Source: Gelatoporia subvermispora B
Lineage: Eukaryota > Basidiomycota > Agaricomycetes > Polyporales > Gelatoporiaceae
Direction of reading: 5' to 3'
Assembly (NCBI GenBank): GCA_000320605.2
Contig: KB445793.1
Span: 1,828,536-1,892,535 of the forward strand
Length of the DNA stretch: 64,000 nucleotides
Made by a program: the position numbers and the translations under genes. Shown one piece after another: positions 44,691 through 56,343 of the stretch. A model generated the notes under the pieces. The model saw only the letters and a list, made by a program, of their open reading frames with translations, made no database searches and was not told the origin of the DNA. The number at the start of each line of letters is the position of its first letter. Position 1 is the first letter of the stretch.

Positions 44691-45737
44691 CATACTTTCG
44701 GACCTCTGTTCCTTGGGTGTTTAGCAGTAATATGGCTTAGTACTAAAATTGACAAGCAGTCTAGTCCTGCCTTAAACAAGTGACCTCATGATCCGCCGTA
44801 TGGTGATATCAGGAGGAGGCCCTGACTAGAAGCTGCGTATTGGACGACACTTGCAGACATACGGGGCTCGACGCATGTCATGGTCCATACGGCCTCGTCT
44901 GGGGCGATTGAATGGCTTTGAGGTACCAGTTCTACATATAGTGTGCAGGCAGAATCCAGCCCGACCATCGGAACCCTTGAGCGATTGTAGAACGGGCAGC
45001 ACAGGCCGTTGAGCACGCCAGAGGTGTCGGAGGCAATTCAGCAGTCGTCATATCCGACAGCCAGTGTAGAGTCATCTGAATGTCCGATGTCAAGTCATGA
45101 CGGACGGTCCGCAATGGCCACCGGTTTTTTCATGCAACGGTTTTAATCATAACATGCCCGTACCACCGAGTCGGAGGACTACGAATCACAAGCAGCAGCT
45201 GACATCCGTCGAACTGTCAAATAAATAGGAAAATCCCTATGTCGTGGTTGGCCTGGTGGCAACTAGAGCACAGCGTAATAAGCTGCGATCTGCATTCTTG
45301 TGGGGCCACTTTACGGAACATTCGAGACCAGACACTCCGGAAGCACCCTGTGCGGAACGATGTTGGAGTAAACAGCTGTGCAGCCACCTGCACGCAGGCA
45401 CGCGCATACAGCGCGTCTCATACGTCCGATGTTGCGGGATCCACAGGCCGTTATTCGAGGCCTCCCTGGGCGATGTCATAGGTTTCGGGAGAAGGAGTTG
45501 TATTCGCGGATGTGCTATCGAGGCCGACGGTCAAGGGATGCTGTGAGAGCTCGCCGGGGAGCGAGCTCAGGTGCCGCCTCGGAAGCGTCATCCGAGCCGG
45601 CTCATCCTCGCGCCTTAGCGCCGCGCTATATAACAGCCCCCCACAGGCCGGAATACTCCAGCTTTGCTCAGTTCCCTCCTCGTACACACCTCGCTAACTT
45701 CTACTCAAGACAAGTTACGATTCGTTACGATAACGCT
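44691..45737. other. Intergenic, no gene seen
   Basis: About 1 kb between ERG24 and the secreted-protein gene. Open frames here overlap one another and lack coding features. The right end holds the promoter of the next gene. Confidence 0.5.
45627..45633 (+). promoter_or_regulatory. TATA box of the secreted-protein gene
   Basis: TATATAA, 105 bases upstream of the start at 45738, in otherwise GC-rich sequence. This fits a short 5' untranslated region. Confidence 0.5.
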
Positions 45738-46278
45738 ATGAATTCGTTCACGAAGACACTTTTCTGTTTCCTCCTTTCCCTCTTCGCGCTTGCTGCGGCA
45801 GCGCCCGTGATCCGCGACGTCTTCGTCCCGCCCGTGACCTACCCGCACCAGGGCACGGTCTGGTACGTCGGACAGTACCACAATGTTACCTGGTAAGCCC
45901 GCACGCAACTCGATGTAGATATCCAATCCTGAAGCAACTCTCAGGGAAACCGCCGGAGCCCCTGTCAACATTACCAACAAGATTGGCAGAGTCGTGCTTG
46001 CAAAGGGCGGCATTGAGGACATCAGTACGTAGCCCATCCTCTATCGACCTGGGGTTTCTCCTAACAAGCCATCCATAATAGACAACCCGTTGGCCACGAA
46101 CTTCTCTATCCTCGATGGCCGCGTTGTGGTGAAGGTTCCTGACGTCGAGCCTGGTAATGACTATGCCATTGTCTGTGAGTATCACCTGTCTCTTGCGTGC
46201 TGTTTGCATGTTCTTAATCTTTCAACAGTGTTCGGTGACTCAGGCAACTTCAGCCCGAACTTCACGATCAAGGCGTGA
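45738..46278 (+). CDS. Small secreted Kre9/KNH-type protein
   Basis: Spliced gene of three or four exons, about 110-120 aa. The first 21 residues (MNSFTKTLFCFLLSLFALAA) are a clear signal peptide. The mature part has VTYPHQGTVWYVGQYHNVTW, then after introns ETAGAPVNITNKIGRVVLAK, NFSILDGRVVVKVPDVEPG and FGDSGNFSPNFTIKA before TGA. This is the Kre9/KNH-like beta-sandwich found in fungal cell-wall proteins and in many small secreted proteins of Agaricomycetes. No GPI-attachment tail is visible, so it is probably released. Family function is tied to the beta-1,6-glucan wall, but single-domain forms are poorly understood. Confidence 0.75.
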
Positions 46279-47168
46279 GGCTCGATGACGCTAACTCGCA
46301 TTTTACGACATTGCCTGGCTTGGAGCGGGCATTAATGGACTTTGACGTGCATACAACATCTGACCTTGCATACTCACGGACTTTTGTTCATATGTGTACT
46401 CGCGTTTGGACCTTGCGACCCTGGACGATACATTACAATCGGGAGTGTTGATGTACCCATAGCATTCTAAACTACTCTGAAATCGATAATCCTCTACCCC
46501 CTTTACAACTGTGACCCCAAGAGATCGGCAGCCCAACCCCCTGAACCCTACCTTCCATGAGTCGTTACCGAGCATGAGATGCACGAACGTCAACAACAGT
46601 CGTGGATACCACGCAGCACCCATGACGTTTCTATCACTGAAGAAGGTCTACATTGAGGGACGGCTAACGTAGTCTGCCAATACACGTAGGACGAAGGACC
46701 TGTGAGACAGAGCGGTCAGTCATCTAAGATGCAGCCACACAACAATGTCATAATTATCAAGGAAGTCTCAGTAAAAATTGTCGTCACTTCTGCCTCGAAT
46801 GTTTCGAGACGGATTGGACTCATTAAATCAGTATTGAATCATCGACTCCTCGCGAGATGTCATGCTGACCAAATGATGCAAAGGGATAGTCACCTGGTAG
46901 TAGACAGAGGTACAAGCAGACGCAGGTCAGGCAAAGTAGGTGAATGGGAGGTGAGAAAGAAGAGGCAAGCTGCAACGCTCAAAATCTGCATGCGCGCTTT
47001 TGAGGCGTGACCGGACGCGGCCACGTGACGCGATCGCACCAACGCGTAGACGCCTGTCAGGGTCCTGTTGTTTCCACGGTTTGAACGTCGCCCTGAAGCA
47101 TTCCCTGCGCGCTTGAGGGGATGAGTGTATGATACCCAACGACGCTCACAGCGAGCAAGCCGACAGCC
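46279..47168. other. Intergenic, no gene seen
   Basis: About 890 bases between the secreted-protein gene and the kinesin gene. No coding or RNA feature was recognised. Confidence 0.5.
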
Positions 47169-50100
47169 ATGTCCTCCTCAAGCTCATCCTCGGCGGGGAG
47201 CAGGCTCGCCCGCCCCGTCCCGTCCACGCCCAGACGGCCCCTCTCGGTTAATGCTTCGTCCGATGATCTAACCAACACCATACGCGCGACGCGATCGAAT
47301 GCCGTCCCCGCAACGCCTGGTATCCTCGGCTCGGCCAAGAAATATAAGGCGGCCCTCACCACGGAATCACGGGTGCGCACGACGAGCAAGCTGAAGCCGG
47401 CGGGCCTCTCTTCTGTGCCGCCAACACCCATGAGAGCTCGGTCTGCAGATGGTTCCAGACCGAAGACACCCAGCACCCCTCGGAGGGGTACCGATAGTCC
47501 ATTGCTACAACCGTTGATGAGTGAGATGGACGTCAGTAAAATAGATCCCGAGGAGGCCCTCGTCGATTTTCAGACGGTAGAGCCTGGCGATATTTCGGGG
47601 GACATTGACGAAGCGACACTTGAGACACTTAACGACTACGGCAGAGAAGACAAAGTCCTCGTTTCAATCAGGTAGGTAGCACTGATTTTCCACTGCCGAA
47701 GGGATATCGATGTTCTTGTAGAGTAAAGCCATCCTCAGCAGCTTCAGCTTGGGAGCTGCACAACACGATACCCAAGAGCATCAAGCTCGACGCAACATAT
47801 ACCAAGAATTCTACTAGTCCTCCGCAGGACTTCCGCTTCGATGAAGTTCTGACAGGCTCAGACAACAAGTCCATATACAACGCCGTCGCTCGCAGCCATG
47901 TCTGTGCCGCCATGGACGGCTACAATGCTGTCATCTTCGCCTACGGACAGACAGCCAGTGGCAAGACGTTCACCCTTGTAAGTCCACTCTGTGTTGTAAC
48001 TTGATTCCCGGTCCTCAAGGCGAAATGTAGACTGGAGATGAAGATCAGCCAGGCATCATACCCCGTGCCATGAAAGATGTTTTCGGCTACATCCGTCGCA
48101 TGCCAACCCGGGAATATCTTCTCCGATGCTCCTATCTCGAAATATACAACGAAACGATCCATGACCTGCTCGCCCCACCTTCCTCCAGTGTAACTCAGCC
48201 TGTCCAGATCCAAGGGACAGGAGCTAACATTATCTTGACGCCGCTTCGCGAGGAGGTGGTAACCAGCCTAAAAAGCGTGCGCGAGGTCCTGCAGCGCGGC
48301 GAGGGGAATCGCCGAACCGCAAGCACTGATTGGAACGAAAGAAGTAGCCGCAGTCACAGCGTCTTCCGAGTCGTTATCGAAAGTAGGGAAAGAGGGTCTG
48401 GAGACGATAATGGTGCTCCGAGTGGACGCACAACACCTGGCTTCAGGCCCCCCACTCCGGGTGGACCGCGTTTGCAGGCGAAGGGAGGAAGGAGCGTGCA
48501 GACGTCTGTCTTGGTGAGCGCAGAGTCTTTTGATTTCGTGCCATTGTGTGGCTAACAACGGAATTACTTCTCCAGAGCTTGATTGATCTTGCAGGATCCG
48601 AGAAAGCCACATCCGACAAAGAACGTACCAGGGAAGGCAAGTACATCAATACCAGGTACGCATAGATGGTTTGCGAATATTTCGACAATCTAACTATACA
48701 CTTGAAGTCTTCTTACATTGGGCACCGTCATTGGGACCTTGGCTGAAAATTCTGCCAAAAACAAGACGTATGTTGGCTCATTTCAAGCAGGCTGAGGACT
48801 GAGGCCAACTCATGTGTTGTTTCGCTCTCAGTGACCATGTCCCCTTCCGAAATTCGAAGCTTACACGTATGCTCCAGCCGTCTCTGTCAGGAAATGCACG
48901 CATTTCGGTTATATGTACAATCAATCCCGATACGAGCGCCATTGGCGAGTCAACGAGCACTCTCCTCTTCGCCCAGAGGATCAAGAAAGTGCAGGTATGT
49001 CGCCCTCCTCAACACTAAAGTTTCCTATAATCTAACGCACTCTGCCTTCGCAGCTCAATGCACAGAAGAAAGAAGTCGTGGACACCGAAGCGCTGCTGGA
49101 GCGGTACAGACAAGAGATCGAGGATTTGAAAAGGCGACTGGCAGAGCGTGAGGTGGAAGCTCCTGCTCGGTCTCGCAGGTTATCGGCTCGAGAGGTACTT
49201 GTCTTCGTCCATCGTCATATGTATGCCATTGATGAATGTCGCGCCATGATCAGCAACTCGAGGAGTCCCGAGCTATGCATGACCTGAATTCACGCATCAG
49301 GCAGCTCACAAAATTGATCTTGACGAGCCAGACGGTGGACGAAAGCAAGGGCGACCAGTCTCGCCCGGCAAGTCCATCCAAGATCGACTTCGATATGTCG
49401 CCATATCAGGTATGTCTATCCTTGTGTTCGAGACGCAGGCAAGTTCACCGCGGGGATCACTAGCTACAACAAGAGCTGCTTGCTGCTCGGCGCCATATCG
49501 AGACGCAAGAGCAGCAGATCTTATCTTTAGAAGCCGCTCTTTCTGCAAGGCCCGAGCTGCCTCCCGATGCGCCAGAGAGTGAGAAAGACAGGTTGATCGC
49601 TGAACAGGCGAAGACCATTCGTGAACTAGAGATCGTGGTCAAGGGCTACGAGGATAATCTCGGAGAACCCCTGCGCGCCGTGCGCGAAGATGTCGAGAAT
49701 GAGTGGGTCGGAAAAGTGGAGAGCGAGAAGCGCAGGAGAGAGGAGAAGGAGGCCTGGGCGGACGAGCTCGTGAAGCAGCTCGAGAGGGAGAGGAAGGTGA
49801 GTAAATCACATTTTCGCTAAGGGCTCCTCTTCATCTCGCACTTCATACCAGGCCCGGCTCAAGTTGGAGGACGAACGCCAAGCTCTCGCGTCGTTCGTGA
49901 AGAGATTCGACACACTGTGGCTCAGTACTGGAGTCCCCTTACCATCTACCATGCTCAATCCTCCTATGCCCACGCCCGGGGGCGCTGCGTCGATCTTCGC
50001 TCAGCGCCAGCGTACCCGTCTGGCATCGGGGGAGCTGAGCATGCCCGCCCTCACGGAAACCGATTCACCACTGCGCATCAACGGTGTCGTTGAGCCGAGC

Positions 50101-50247
50101 TTACTCGAGGAGGAATGGGATGACGTGAAAGATGTCAGCTTCGAGAACGATGGACCTATCTTAGCTCCCCTCGCAAAGAACGGGGACCCTACTAAACCCT
50201 CCGGCCTGCGGAATGTCTTGGGTGAGAGGGGAAACTTTTCGGATTAG
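47169..50247 (+). CDS. Kinesin-7 family motor protein (CENP-E/Kip2-like)
   Basis: Multi-exon gene. A Ser/Pro/Arg-rich N-terminus (about 170 aa in exon 1) precedes the motor. Motor motifs are FRFDEVLTGSDNKSIYNAVA, P-loop GQTASGKT, YLEIYNETIHDLL (characteristic of kinesin-7), switch I NERSSRSHSVFRV, switch II LIDLAGSEKA, and HVPFRNSKLTRMLQPSLSGN. The neck is followed by coiled-coil segments (ALLERYRQEIEDLKRRLAER; EEKEAWADELVKQLERERK). The C-terminus is Pro/Ser-rich and ends in VLGERGNFSD. Kinesin-7 motors carry cargo or kinetochores towards microtubule plus ends; yeast Kip2 belongs here. The class call rests on the motor motifs seen and is inferred. Confidence 0.85.
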
Positions 50248-50512
50248 GTTTCCAGTGTGCTATGCATGCTGATGGTTTTTGTTTTGCGTTGTGAGGTTCG
50301 CACTCGAACCGTTTTCGGCCCAACTCGAGGAATAGGTCATAGCAAGGGTGTTCCTCGTCGTCGCTTGAACATTGATAGCTCACGTTTTGTGTACGTTGAC
50401 TGCAGAATCACGAATCGATAACATTGTTTGTACACATATTTCCGCAAACGCCATCGTTAGGTATCCAATTGTTATACACACCGATTAATCCTTTCTTCGA
50501 CCCGGCAACACC

Positions 50513-51345
50513 TCAGGCATCTGGCACCACCTCATACTTCTCGAACAGTGCGAGTTGCTTAGCCCACTTGCCATCGTCCCACGTCTCAAAATCCTTCCAC
50601 TCGGCCGAGTCTGGACCGAGGACCCTCTTGACCCAAATCACCCATCCAACGATTGTGATATCCGCGTACGACACCTTGTCGCCCAGGAAAAGCAGCTTAT
50701 CGTTGCCGTCCGCGGACAACCACTTGGCGATTTGCCCGAAGCCAGCCCGGATCTTCTCCCAGGCCTTGGCACGCTTTTCGCTGCCGGGAGGTGCCCAGTC
50801 CTCGAGCTTTACACCACCAGCCGACTCCTCGCGTGTGCGACGGAAGAACTCCTCGCTGCGCGGGTTGAGTTGGGCGTTGGTCGCAGGGAGCATGATCGGA
50901 GCGAGCGCGCGGACGATGGCCTCGGAGAATGCAAAGTTGAACGCAGCATGCAGCGCGTCGGTCTCAGGCGGGATTACGACGGGTGTGTCGGGGTATGTCT
51001 TGTCGAGGTACCGTGCGATGGCGGCCGAGTCGGAGATCGTCTTGCCCGTGGAGGGGTCATGGATAACGGGGAGCGTGTAGTACGGCCCGTCTGGCCGGAT
51101 GCTCGTCGGTTCTGCGCCGATCTCCTTGCAGACGCTGGCGATGTCGGGGTACTCGACCCAGATGGTCTTGTACGGGATACCCTTGAAGTTCAGGGTATAT
51201 CTGCAGGGAGAAGTAGGCTGACTGTGAGCGATAAGAGCACGAGAAAGTTGAAGTGCACGTACCTCGTCTTCCAGGTGTTCGGCGACCAGGCCTTATCCGG
51301 AGTGGCGTTACCGGGGATATCGTAGAATTGGATGACGTTTGACAT
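50513..51345 (-). CDS. Glutathione S-transferase (etherase-like)
   Basis: The start is 51345 (MSNVIQFYDIPGNATPDKAW). After a short intron (about 51203-51260) the second exon continues LNFKGIPYKTIWVEYPDIAS. The thioredoxin-like N-terminal domain is clear: PVIHDPSTGKTISDSAAIAR carries the cis-Pro and the Asp-Ser pair that binds the glutathione gamma-glutamyl group, then YLDKTYPDTPVV. The helical C-terminal domain includes LGDKVSYADITIVGWVIWVK and ends KYEVVPDA. Total about 250 aa. Fungal relatives include the expanded etherase-like GST classes of wood-decay basidiomycetes, implicated in detoxifying lignin-derived compounds. Substrate unknown. Confidence 0.85.
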
Positions 51346-52478
51346 ATTGCAATGGTAACGGGGGCTCCTATGCACGTCCTAGAGCGGTATGTGCTCGCGA
51401 CAAGGCGCGCCTTCACGGGTGAGCTTGTGTTTGGTTCTCATGCGCTGCTTATGAAGCTGGCTTAGACTGCGAGTATGATCGCAGTGTGAATTCGGTTCAG
51501 CTGACTCAGTACTGAGTCAGCCATATCAGCAGGCCAAGTGACAAGTGTGTTCCCAACCTTAAGCCAACGGTTACTGGTTAGTACATCGCTGGCATAGGCA
51601 TAAGCACATTCCTCGTCTCCTGACGTCGAGTGACTTCGTGACATACAGTTGCAGCATAACTACGACTCGCTGGGACACATAAAATGCCGTCCCCAATATC
51701 TGCGAAAAGGCGGTCAGGGTGACGATTCTACCGGCGATCCTGGGAAACGATTCTCGGCGTGATTCCGAGGCCAGAATCGTGAGAGAGCCAGAATCGCGTC
51801 ATTTACAGCTGCGCCCCGCAAGGCACAATTTGCCCTTGGAGTCGCCGTTGGCTCAATTCCCACTGCACCAGCACTCTTCGTGTTTGTGATCGGACGAAAG
51901 ATAGCCTATCTGGACATGCCTTCCCTCAGGTAGAAGTTGAAGCGCGTGAGTACGATACTGAGCTACCAGTACTGCATATTGCATAGTGTCCGCTAGACAC
52001 CATGCGTACCTCTGGTGACTGTAGTATGCGGCTGCCTCCTACCAGAATGTACTATCGTTGGCTATGTACACAGTATGTGCACACCTCATCGCGAACAGAC
52101 TCATCCAACCAAGGATTTCGCCATCGATCTGAACTTATACTGTTACTTGGGCCCCATTTAGATGTTGATGGTGCGCCTACATGTTTAGTGCTACCTCCGC
52201 CTCGTTGGTGCCGATTCAATGCTCGGAACACATTGAGCCTTGGTTCCGACACATCCTGGTACTAGCAGGTGACTGTAGCAGGAAGGTGCTTATTCATCGC
52301 TTGTGCATGGGATTGCGATATGGGAGACAGAAGCTCAGAAGCTCGATGACGGGGGGAAGGGACGGCGGAATGGGACATATCCCTGGGATATAAAAAGTAA
52401 ACACTCCGACACTACGAGTATCGAGCATCGACTTCCCACCTCCTCACACTCTCATTCAACGCATCGACCCTCTAGACA
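51346..52478. other. Divergent intergenic region, GST and SDR
   Basis: About 1.1 kb with no gene seen. It holds the upstream regions of both neighbours. A TATA-like GGATATAAAAAG lies at 52385-52396, about 85 bases before the SDR start. Confidence 0.5.
52385..52396 (+). promoter_or_regulatory. TATA box of the SDR gene
   Basis: GATATAAAAAG, about 85 bases upstream of the SDR start codon at 52479; CT-rich leader sequence follows. Confidence 0.5.
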
Positions 52479-53557
52479 ATGAAGGTCATCGTACTTGGGT
52501 AAGCTGACCGGCGATCTGTATCTCACCTCGCCGGGATATTGAGCACGATCCTTACAGTGCCTCCGGGTTCATTGGCCTGCCTGCTGCACAGGCCCTGGTG
52601 CGCGCAGGACACATCGTGTACGGCGTGACACGTTCAGCGAGCAAGGCGAAGCAACTCGCAGCTGAAGAGAGTGGGTATCTAGAAGTCTAACCTCATTCAT
52701 TTATCCTCTAACACACAAATATAATCTCTGTCAGTTATCCCCGTTGTTGCCAATTACGACGACATTTCCGCATGGGGGAACCTCATTGCAACTGTTGATG
52801 CAGTCATCGATGCCGTCGGAGGCACCGATGTCAAGACGCTCTCGGCGGCCCTCCTCACCAAAACCGCCCACGCAGCTCAGGAACTGCGTCCGCTTCATGC
52901 GCCGAAGTTGATCTATATTTACACGTCGGGCACCTGGGTGCATGGTGATGATCGCAAGACGGTCAAGACCGACACCTCACCTTTGACTGCGCCTGTAGAG
53001 CAGGTTGCGTGGCGCCCGGCTCAGGAGCAGCGCGTGGTGACAAACACCGCGTTGAATGGCATCGTCATTCGCCCGTCGCTCCTGTACGGTCGCTCGGGCT
53101 CTCTACTCGCGAACGTGTTCCGTGGCGCCTACGAAGGCAAAGTTAAATGGTTCGGCACGCCAGGAGGGCGATTCGCGCTCATTCACACGGACGACCTCGG
53201 GGAGCTGTACCGTCTTGTCGCGGAGAAGGGGGCAATTATTGGAGGCAAGATCTTCGACGCATCAAACGACGTCTCAGAGAGCGTGGATGACTTCCTCCAG
53301 AAGCTCGTTGAGGTATCCGGCGCGAAGGGACCGTACGAGTATGTCCAGCCCAGCAATTGTGAGTATATCTGGGGTCCAGAGACATTCCAGAGGCTGACTG
53401 CGTGGTACCAGTGTTCGAGGTCGCGCTGACGACAACGGCTATCCTCCGGCCCTATCTGGCACGATCATTGCTTGGGTGGCAGCTTCGCAAGGCGGGCCTG
53501 ACGGATCACTTGGAGATTTACTACGATGCCTGGAAGGCGAGTGAGGGACTTGCGTGA
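52479..53557 (+). CDS. Extended SDR, NAD(P)-binding epimerase/dehydratase-like protein
   Basis: Spliced gene, about 290-300 aa. A tiny first exon (MKVIVLG) joins to ASGFIGLPAAQALVRAGHIV, completing the GxxGxxG nucleotide-binding motif. IIPVVANYDDISAWGNLIAT and VDAVIDAVGG follow. IYIYTSGTWVHGDD occupies the active-site strand position, and the catalytic YxxxK is not obvious, so the chemistry is uncertain. LNGIVIRPSLLYGRSGSLLA and FALIHTDDLGELYRL are typical of extended or atypical SDRs. The last exon ends IYYDAWKASEGLA. Homologues are common in fungi and mostly uncharacterised. Confidence 0.8.
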
Positions 53558-53749
53558 GTAATGATGGATAACGAGATGGTCAATGGAATCCAAGTCAGGT
53601 TCCTAGTGAAGGTAGTACTTGGAATTGTGTTGTACGTAGGTTGTCTTGCCGTTGCGGTTCGGCTGGATCTTTCTACATGCCAATCGCTGTTGGCTCTGAG
53701 GCGCATTATAACCGTCAGGAAAAAGACAAGGAATGTACTTCCCGGTGGA

Positions 53750-53831
53750 TGACCGACGCAGGGGTCGAACCTGCAATCTCCTGATTACAGTAGAATCGTA
53801 GTCAGACGCGATGCCATTTCGCCAGTCGGCC
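53750..53831 (-). tRNA. tRNA-Arg (ACG), 10-nt intron
   Basis: Minus strand. The acceptor stem GGCCGAC/GTCGGTC has seven pairs including one G-U. D stem GCGA/TCGC, anticodon stem TCTGA/TCAGG, T stem GCAGG/CCTGC with loop TTCGACC, and A as discriminator base at 53750. The anticodon ACG is at 53799-53797. Taking the canonical position one base after the anticodon, the intron is TTCTACTGTA (53795-53786), leaving loop CTACGAA. Box A (TGGCGAAATGG) and box B (GGTTCGACCCC) fit the RNA polymerase III consensus. A run of five T on the minus strand (53724-53720) is a good terminator. Confidence 0.9.
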
Positions 53832-53952
53832 ATGTTGGCATTGGCGCCGGCTAGATCCACATAGTCCGAGGGTATGCGTGTGGCGCAATCTACAGCCAGG
53901 AGGGACTCCCTTGCTCTGCTCCCGGTCACATCCCCCTTTGAATACCTCTACA

Positions 53953-56076
53953 ATGAGTCTATCATCTTTTCTCCTGGGACCTGCTCAACGAAAAACCGAG
54001 AAGGTCATTGACGCAGAACTTGATGACTTTTTTCGATCGACCGTGAGTCAGCTTTCTGCAACTGTCATAAAACGCAGTTTGTTCAAGTCCTACATCAGCT
54101 GCCCGAGGCTGGCCCTTCTACAAGCAAGCCCGAGACGGTAGGACCTGTGCAACAAGTAGCTTTGAAGGAGGTAAAGGGTATAAAGAGGAAGCATGCTGAA
54201 GCCCCTTCGTCTACCAAGGCGAAGAAGTCAAGGACGGGGAAGGATAAGGCCGAAGGTTTGGACATTTCGCTTCCATCTGCTTCGCAGGAGCTTATCCTTT
54301 GCGACAATGAAGAACCATCTACCGTGGAAGAGGTTACATCGTCCGTGGTGAAGAGGCCTATCACGAAGTCTCCGAAGCGTCCTCCAGTTGCTGCTAACCC
54401 GCAGGAAGACAGCGACTCTGGTGACGATGAACCCGTCGCTTCCCTCAAATCAAAAATCAACAAAAGCGAACGTTCAGAGTCGGCTCTCGCAGAAGGCGAA
54501 GAAGTGGAGGGCGATTCATCTGAAGACGATGAGGGCGACGTTACTCAGCTCGTCCATGAGTCTGTCTCAAAGAATGCTAAGAAGACTGCAAGTCGCAAGA
54601 AACAGAAGTTTGTCCCCCAGGACGAGACCCCTGGGCGTCGAGATGCTCGCACAATCTTTGTTGGGAATGTGCCGATCGAGGTGGCAAAGAGCAAAGTATG
54701 TCTGCACGAACTTTGCTTAATCTATCCTTTCCTGACTGCGTGTGTAGCCTCTACAAAATCAATTCAAGAAGCATGTCCTTTCTTTCATTCCCACGGCAAG
54801 AATTGAGTCTGTCCGCTTCCGCTCTGTTGCTTTCAAAGCCCCCACTTCTAAACTTCCCCCTCTCGACGGCTCGGAAGCTAAGGGCAAGCCTGCGCCTCAG
54901 GAAAAGTCTGGGCGGCAGCATGACCGCGAGCGTGCGGCCTCCTGGCGTGCGACCCACGGCGATGACGAGCCAGCGCCGGTCAAGTCAAGCCTCACACCGA
55001 AAGACAAGAAACGTGTCGCATTCATCAAGCACGAGCTGCACGAGGGCGTCGACGCTGTCAACGCATATATCGTATTCGCACACCCGCCGCCGGTACCTGA
55101 AAACCGTCCTGCCAATCTGCCGCCTCCGCTGGAGGTGATGGACCCATACGAGGCTGCGCTGCGTGCGGCAGAGGTGTGTGAGGGGAGCGTGTTTATGGAG
55201 CGCAACCTACGCGTGGATGTTGTGCGTGGGGATGTGCGTAAGGATGGTGCTGCCGGCGGCGAACAGCCACTGGGACTCGGTGACCCGAAGGCGACTGTGT
55301 TCGTTGGTAACCTGGACTTTGCGAGCAAGGAGCAGGATTTGAGAGCGTTCTTCGAGGGTGTGGTCAGCGTGGAAAGGGGTCCGCCGACCGGTGATGCCGA
55401 CTCAGACGCGAGTGATGAGGAGGATGGAGACGACAAGCCGGAGGGGCAAGGCATGAAACCGAAGAAGCGGAAGACGTGGGTGAAGCGAGTGCGTATCATA
55501 AGGGACAAGGATACGCTGCTTGGAAAAGGCTTCGCTTATGTTCAATTCACGGTGCGCTTCTCAGCTGTATGTGGTGCCTGATTGTTAGCTGATGAGGATA
55601 CTATTCGGTGACAGGACCGCGAATGCGTCGATGAGATATTGGCGCTCGAACCCGAGCGACTCAAGTTTGCGAAGCGGAAGCTACGTGTGCAGCGCTGCAA
55701 AACCGTCCCTGGTGGCACCAAGGTGTCGTCTCAGCCTTTACAGGGTCCCAAACACATTGCCTCTGTTGCCAAAGCACCCAGGTCTGCTATTCCGCGTACT
55801 GCACCCAAGGGTGATCCAACACTCGGCACGAAGATTTCCCATCTTCCCAAAGAGGAACGCAAACGCGTCAAAGCTGCGAACGCGGATCGCGTTGCGCGTC
55901 GTATGGCCAAGAAGAAGGCGAAGACGCTCGCAGAGAAGGGCGTGAAGGCGAAACCCGACAGGGAGCGTGTGCGCAAGCCGCGTGGTGAGAAATGGGACGC
56001 GAGTGCAAAGAAGGACAAGCCCAAGAAGAGGGTGAGGAGTGGCAGGGCATTGGAGAAGTTGAACACCAAGAAGTAG
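53953..56076 (+). CDS. NOP12: Nucleolar RNA-binding protein Nop12
   Basis: The start is 53953 (MSLSSFLLGPAQRKTEKVID). After a short intron it reads FVQVLHQLPEAGPSTS and then a long Lys/Glu/Ser-rich stretch. RRM1 begins RDARTIFVGNVPIEVAKSK and continues after an intron with RIESVRFRSVAF; it is interrupted by a charged insert before VNAYIVFAHPPP. RRM2 is KATVFVGNLDFASKEQDLRA, VRIIRDKDTLLGKGFAYVQF and, after an intron, DRECVDEILALEPERLKFAK. The tail is very basic (RRMAKKKAKTLAEKGVKAK). This is the Nop12 layout: a nucleolar protein needed for pre-25S rRNA processing in yeast. The gene lies tail to tail with FEN1, 267 bp apart. Confidence 0.9.
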
Positions 56077-56343
56077 AGATCCCTCGACGTATACAGGGTT
56101 ATCGAATCTTTCGCAGAGGCTCTTATGAACACGATACTATGCGGCTTAATTCTATGTGGATCTGATATGGTGATTGCGCATGGCAAGCAACGACGTGTTT
56201 CATATGCGGATCTAATGATACAATACACAGGCGATAAATACAGGACAGCGAAAACCCGAAGACAGATGCCAGGCAAAAGATATGGTATGCAATGTAGTTT
56301 CTCGGCCCAGAAACTCAACTACGCCGACGCATGGTGTTCCCCC

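Noticed and set aside
54147..54720. Second gene in the Nop12 region from a Ser/Thr-rich alternative frame
   Set aside because: The frame overlaps the Lys/Glu-rich Nop12 exon completely and has no start or domain of its own.
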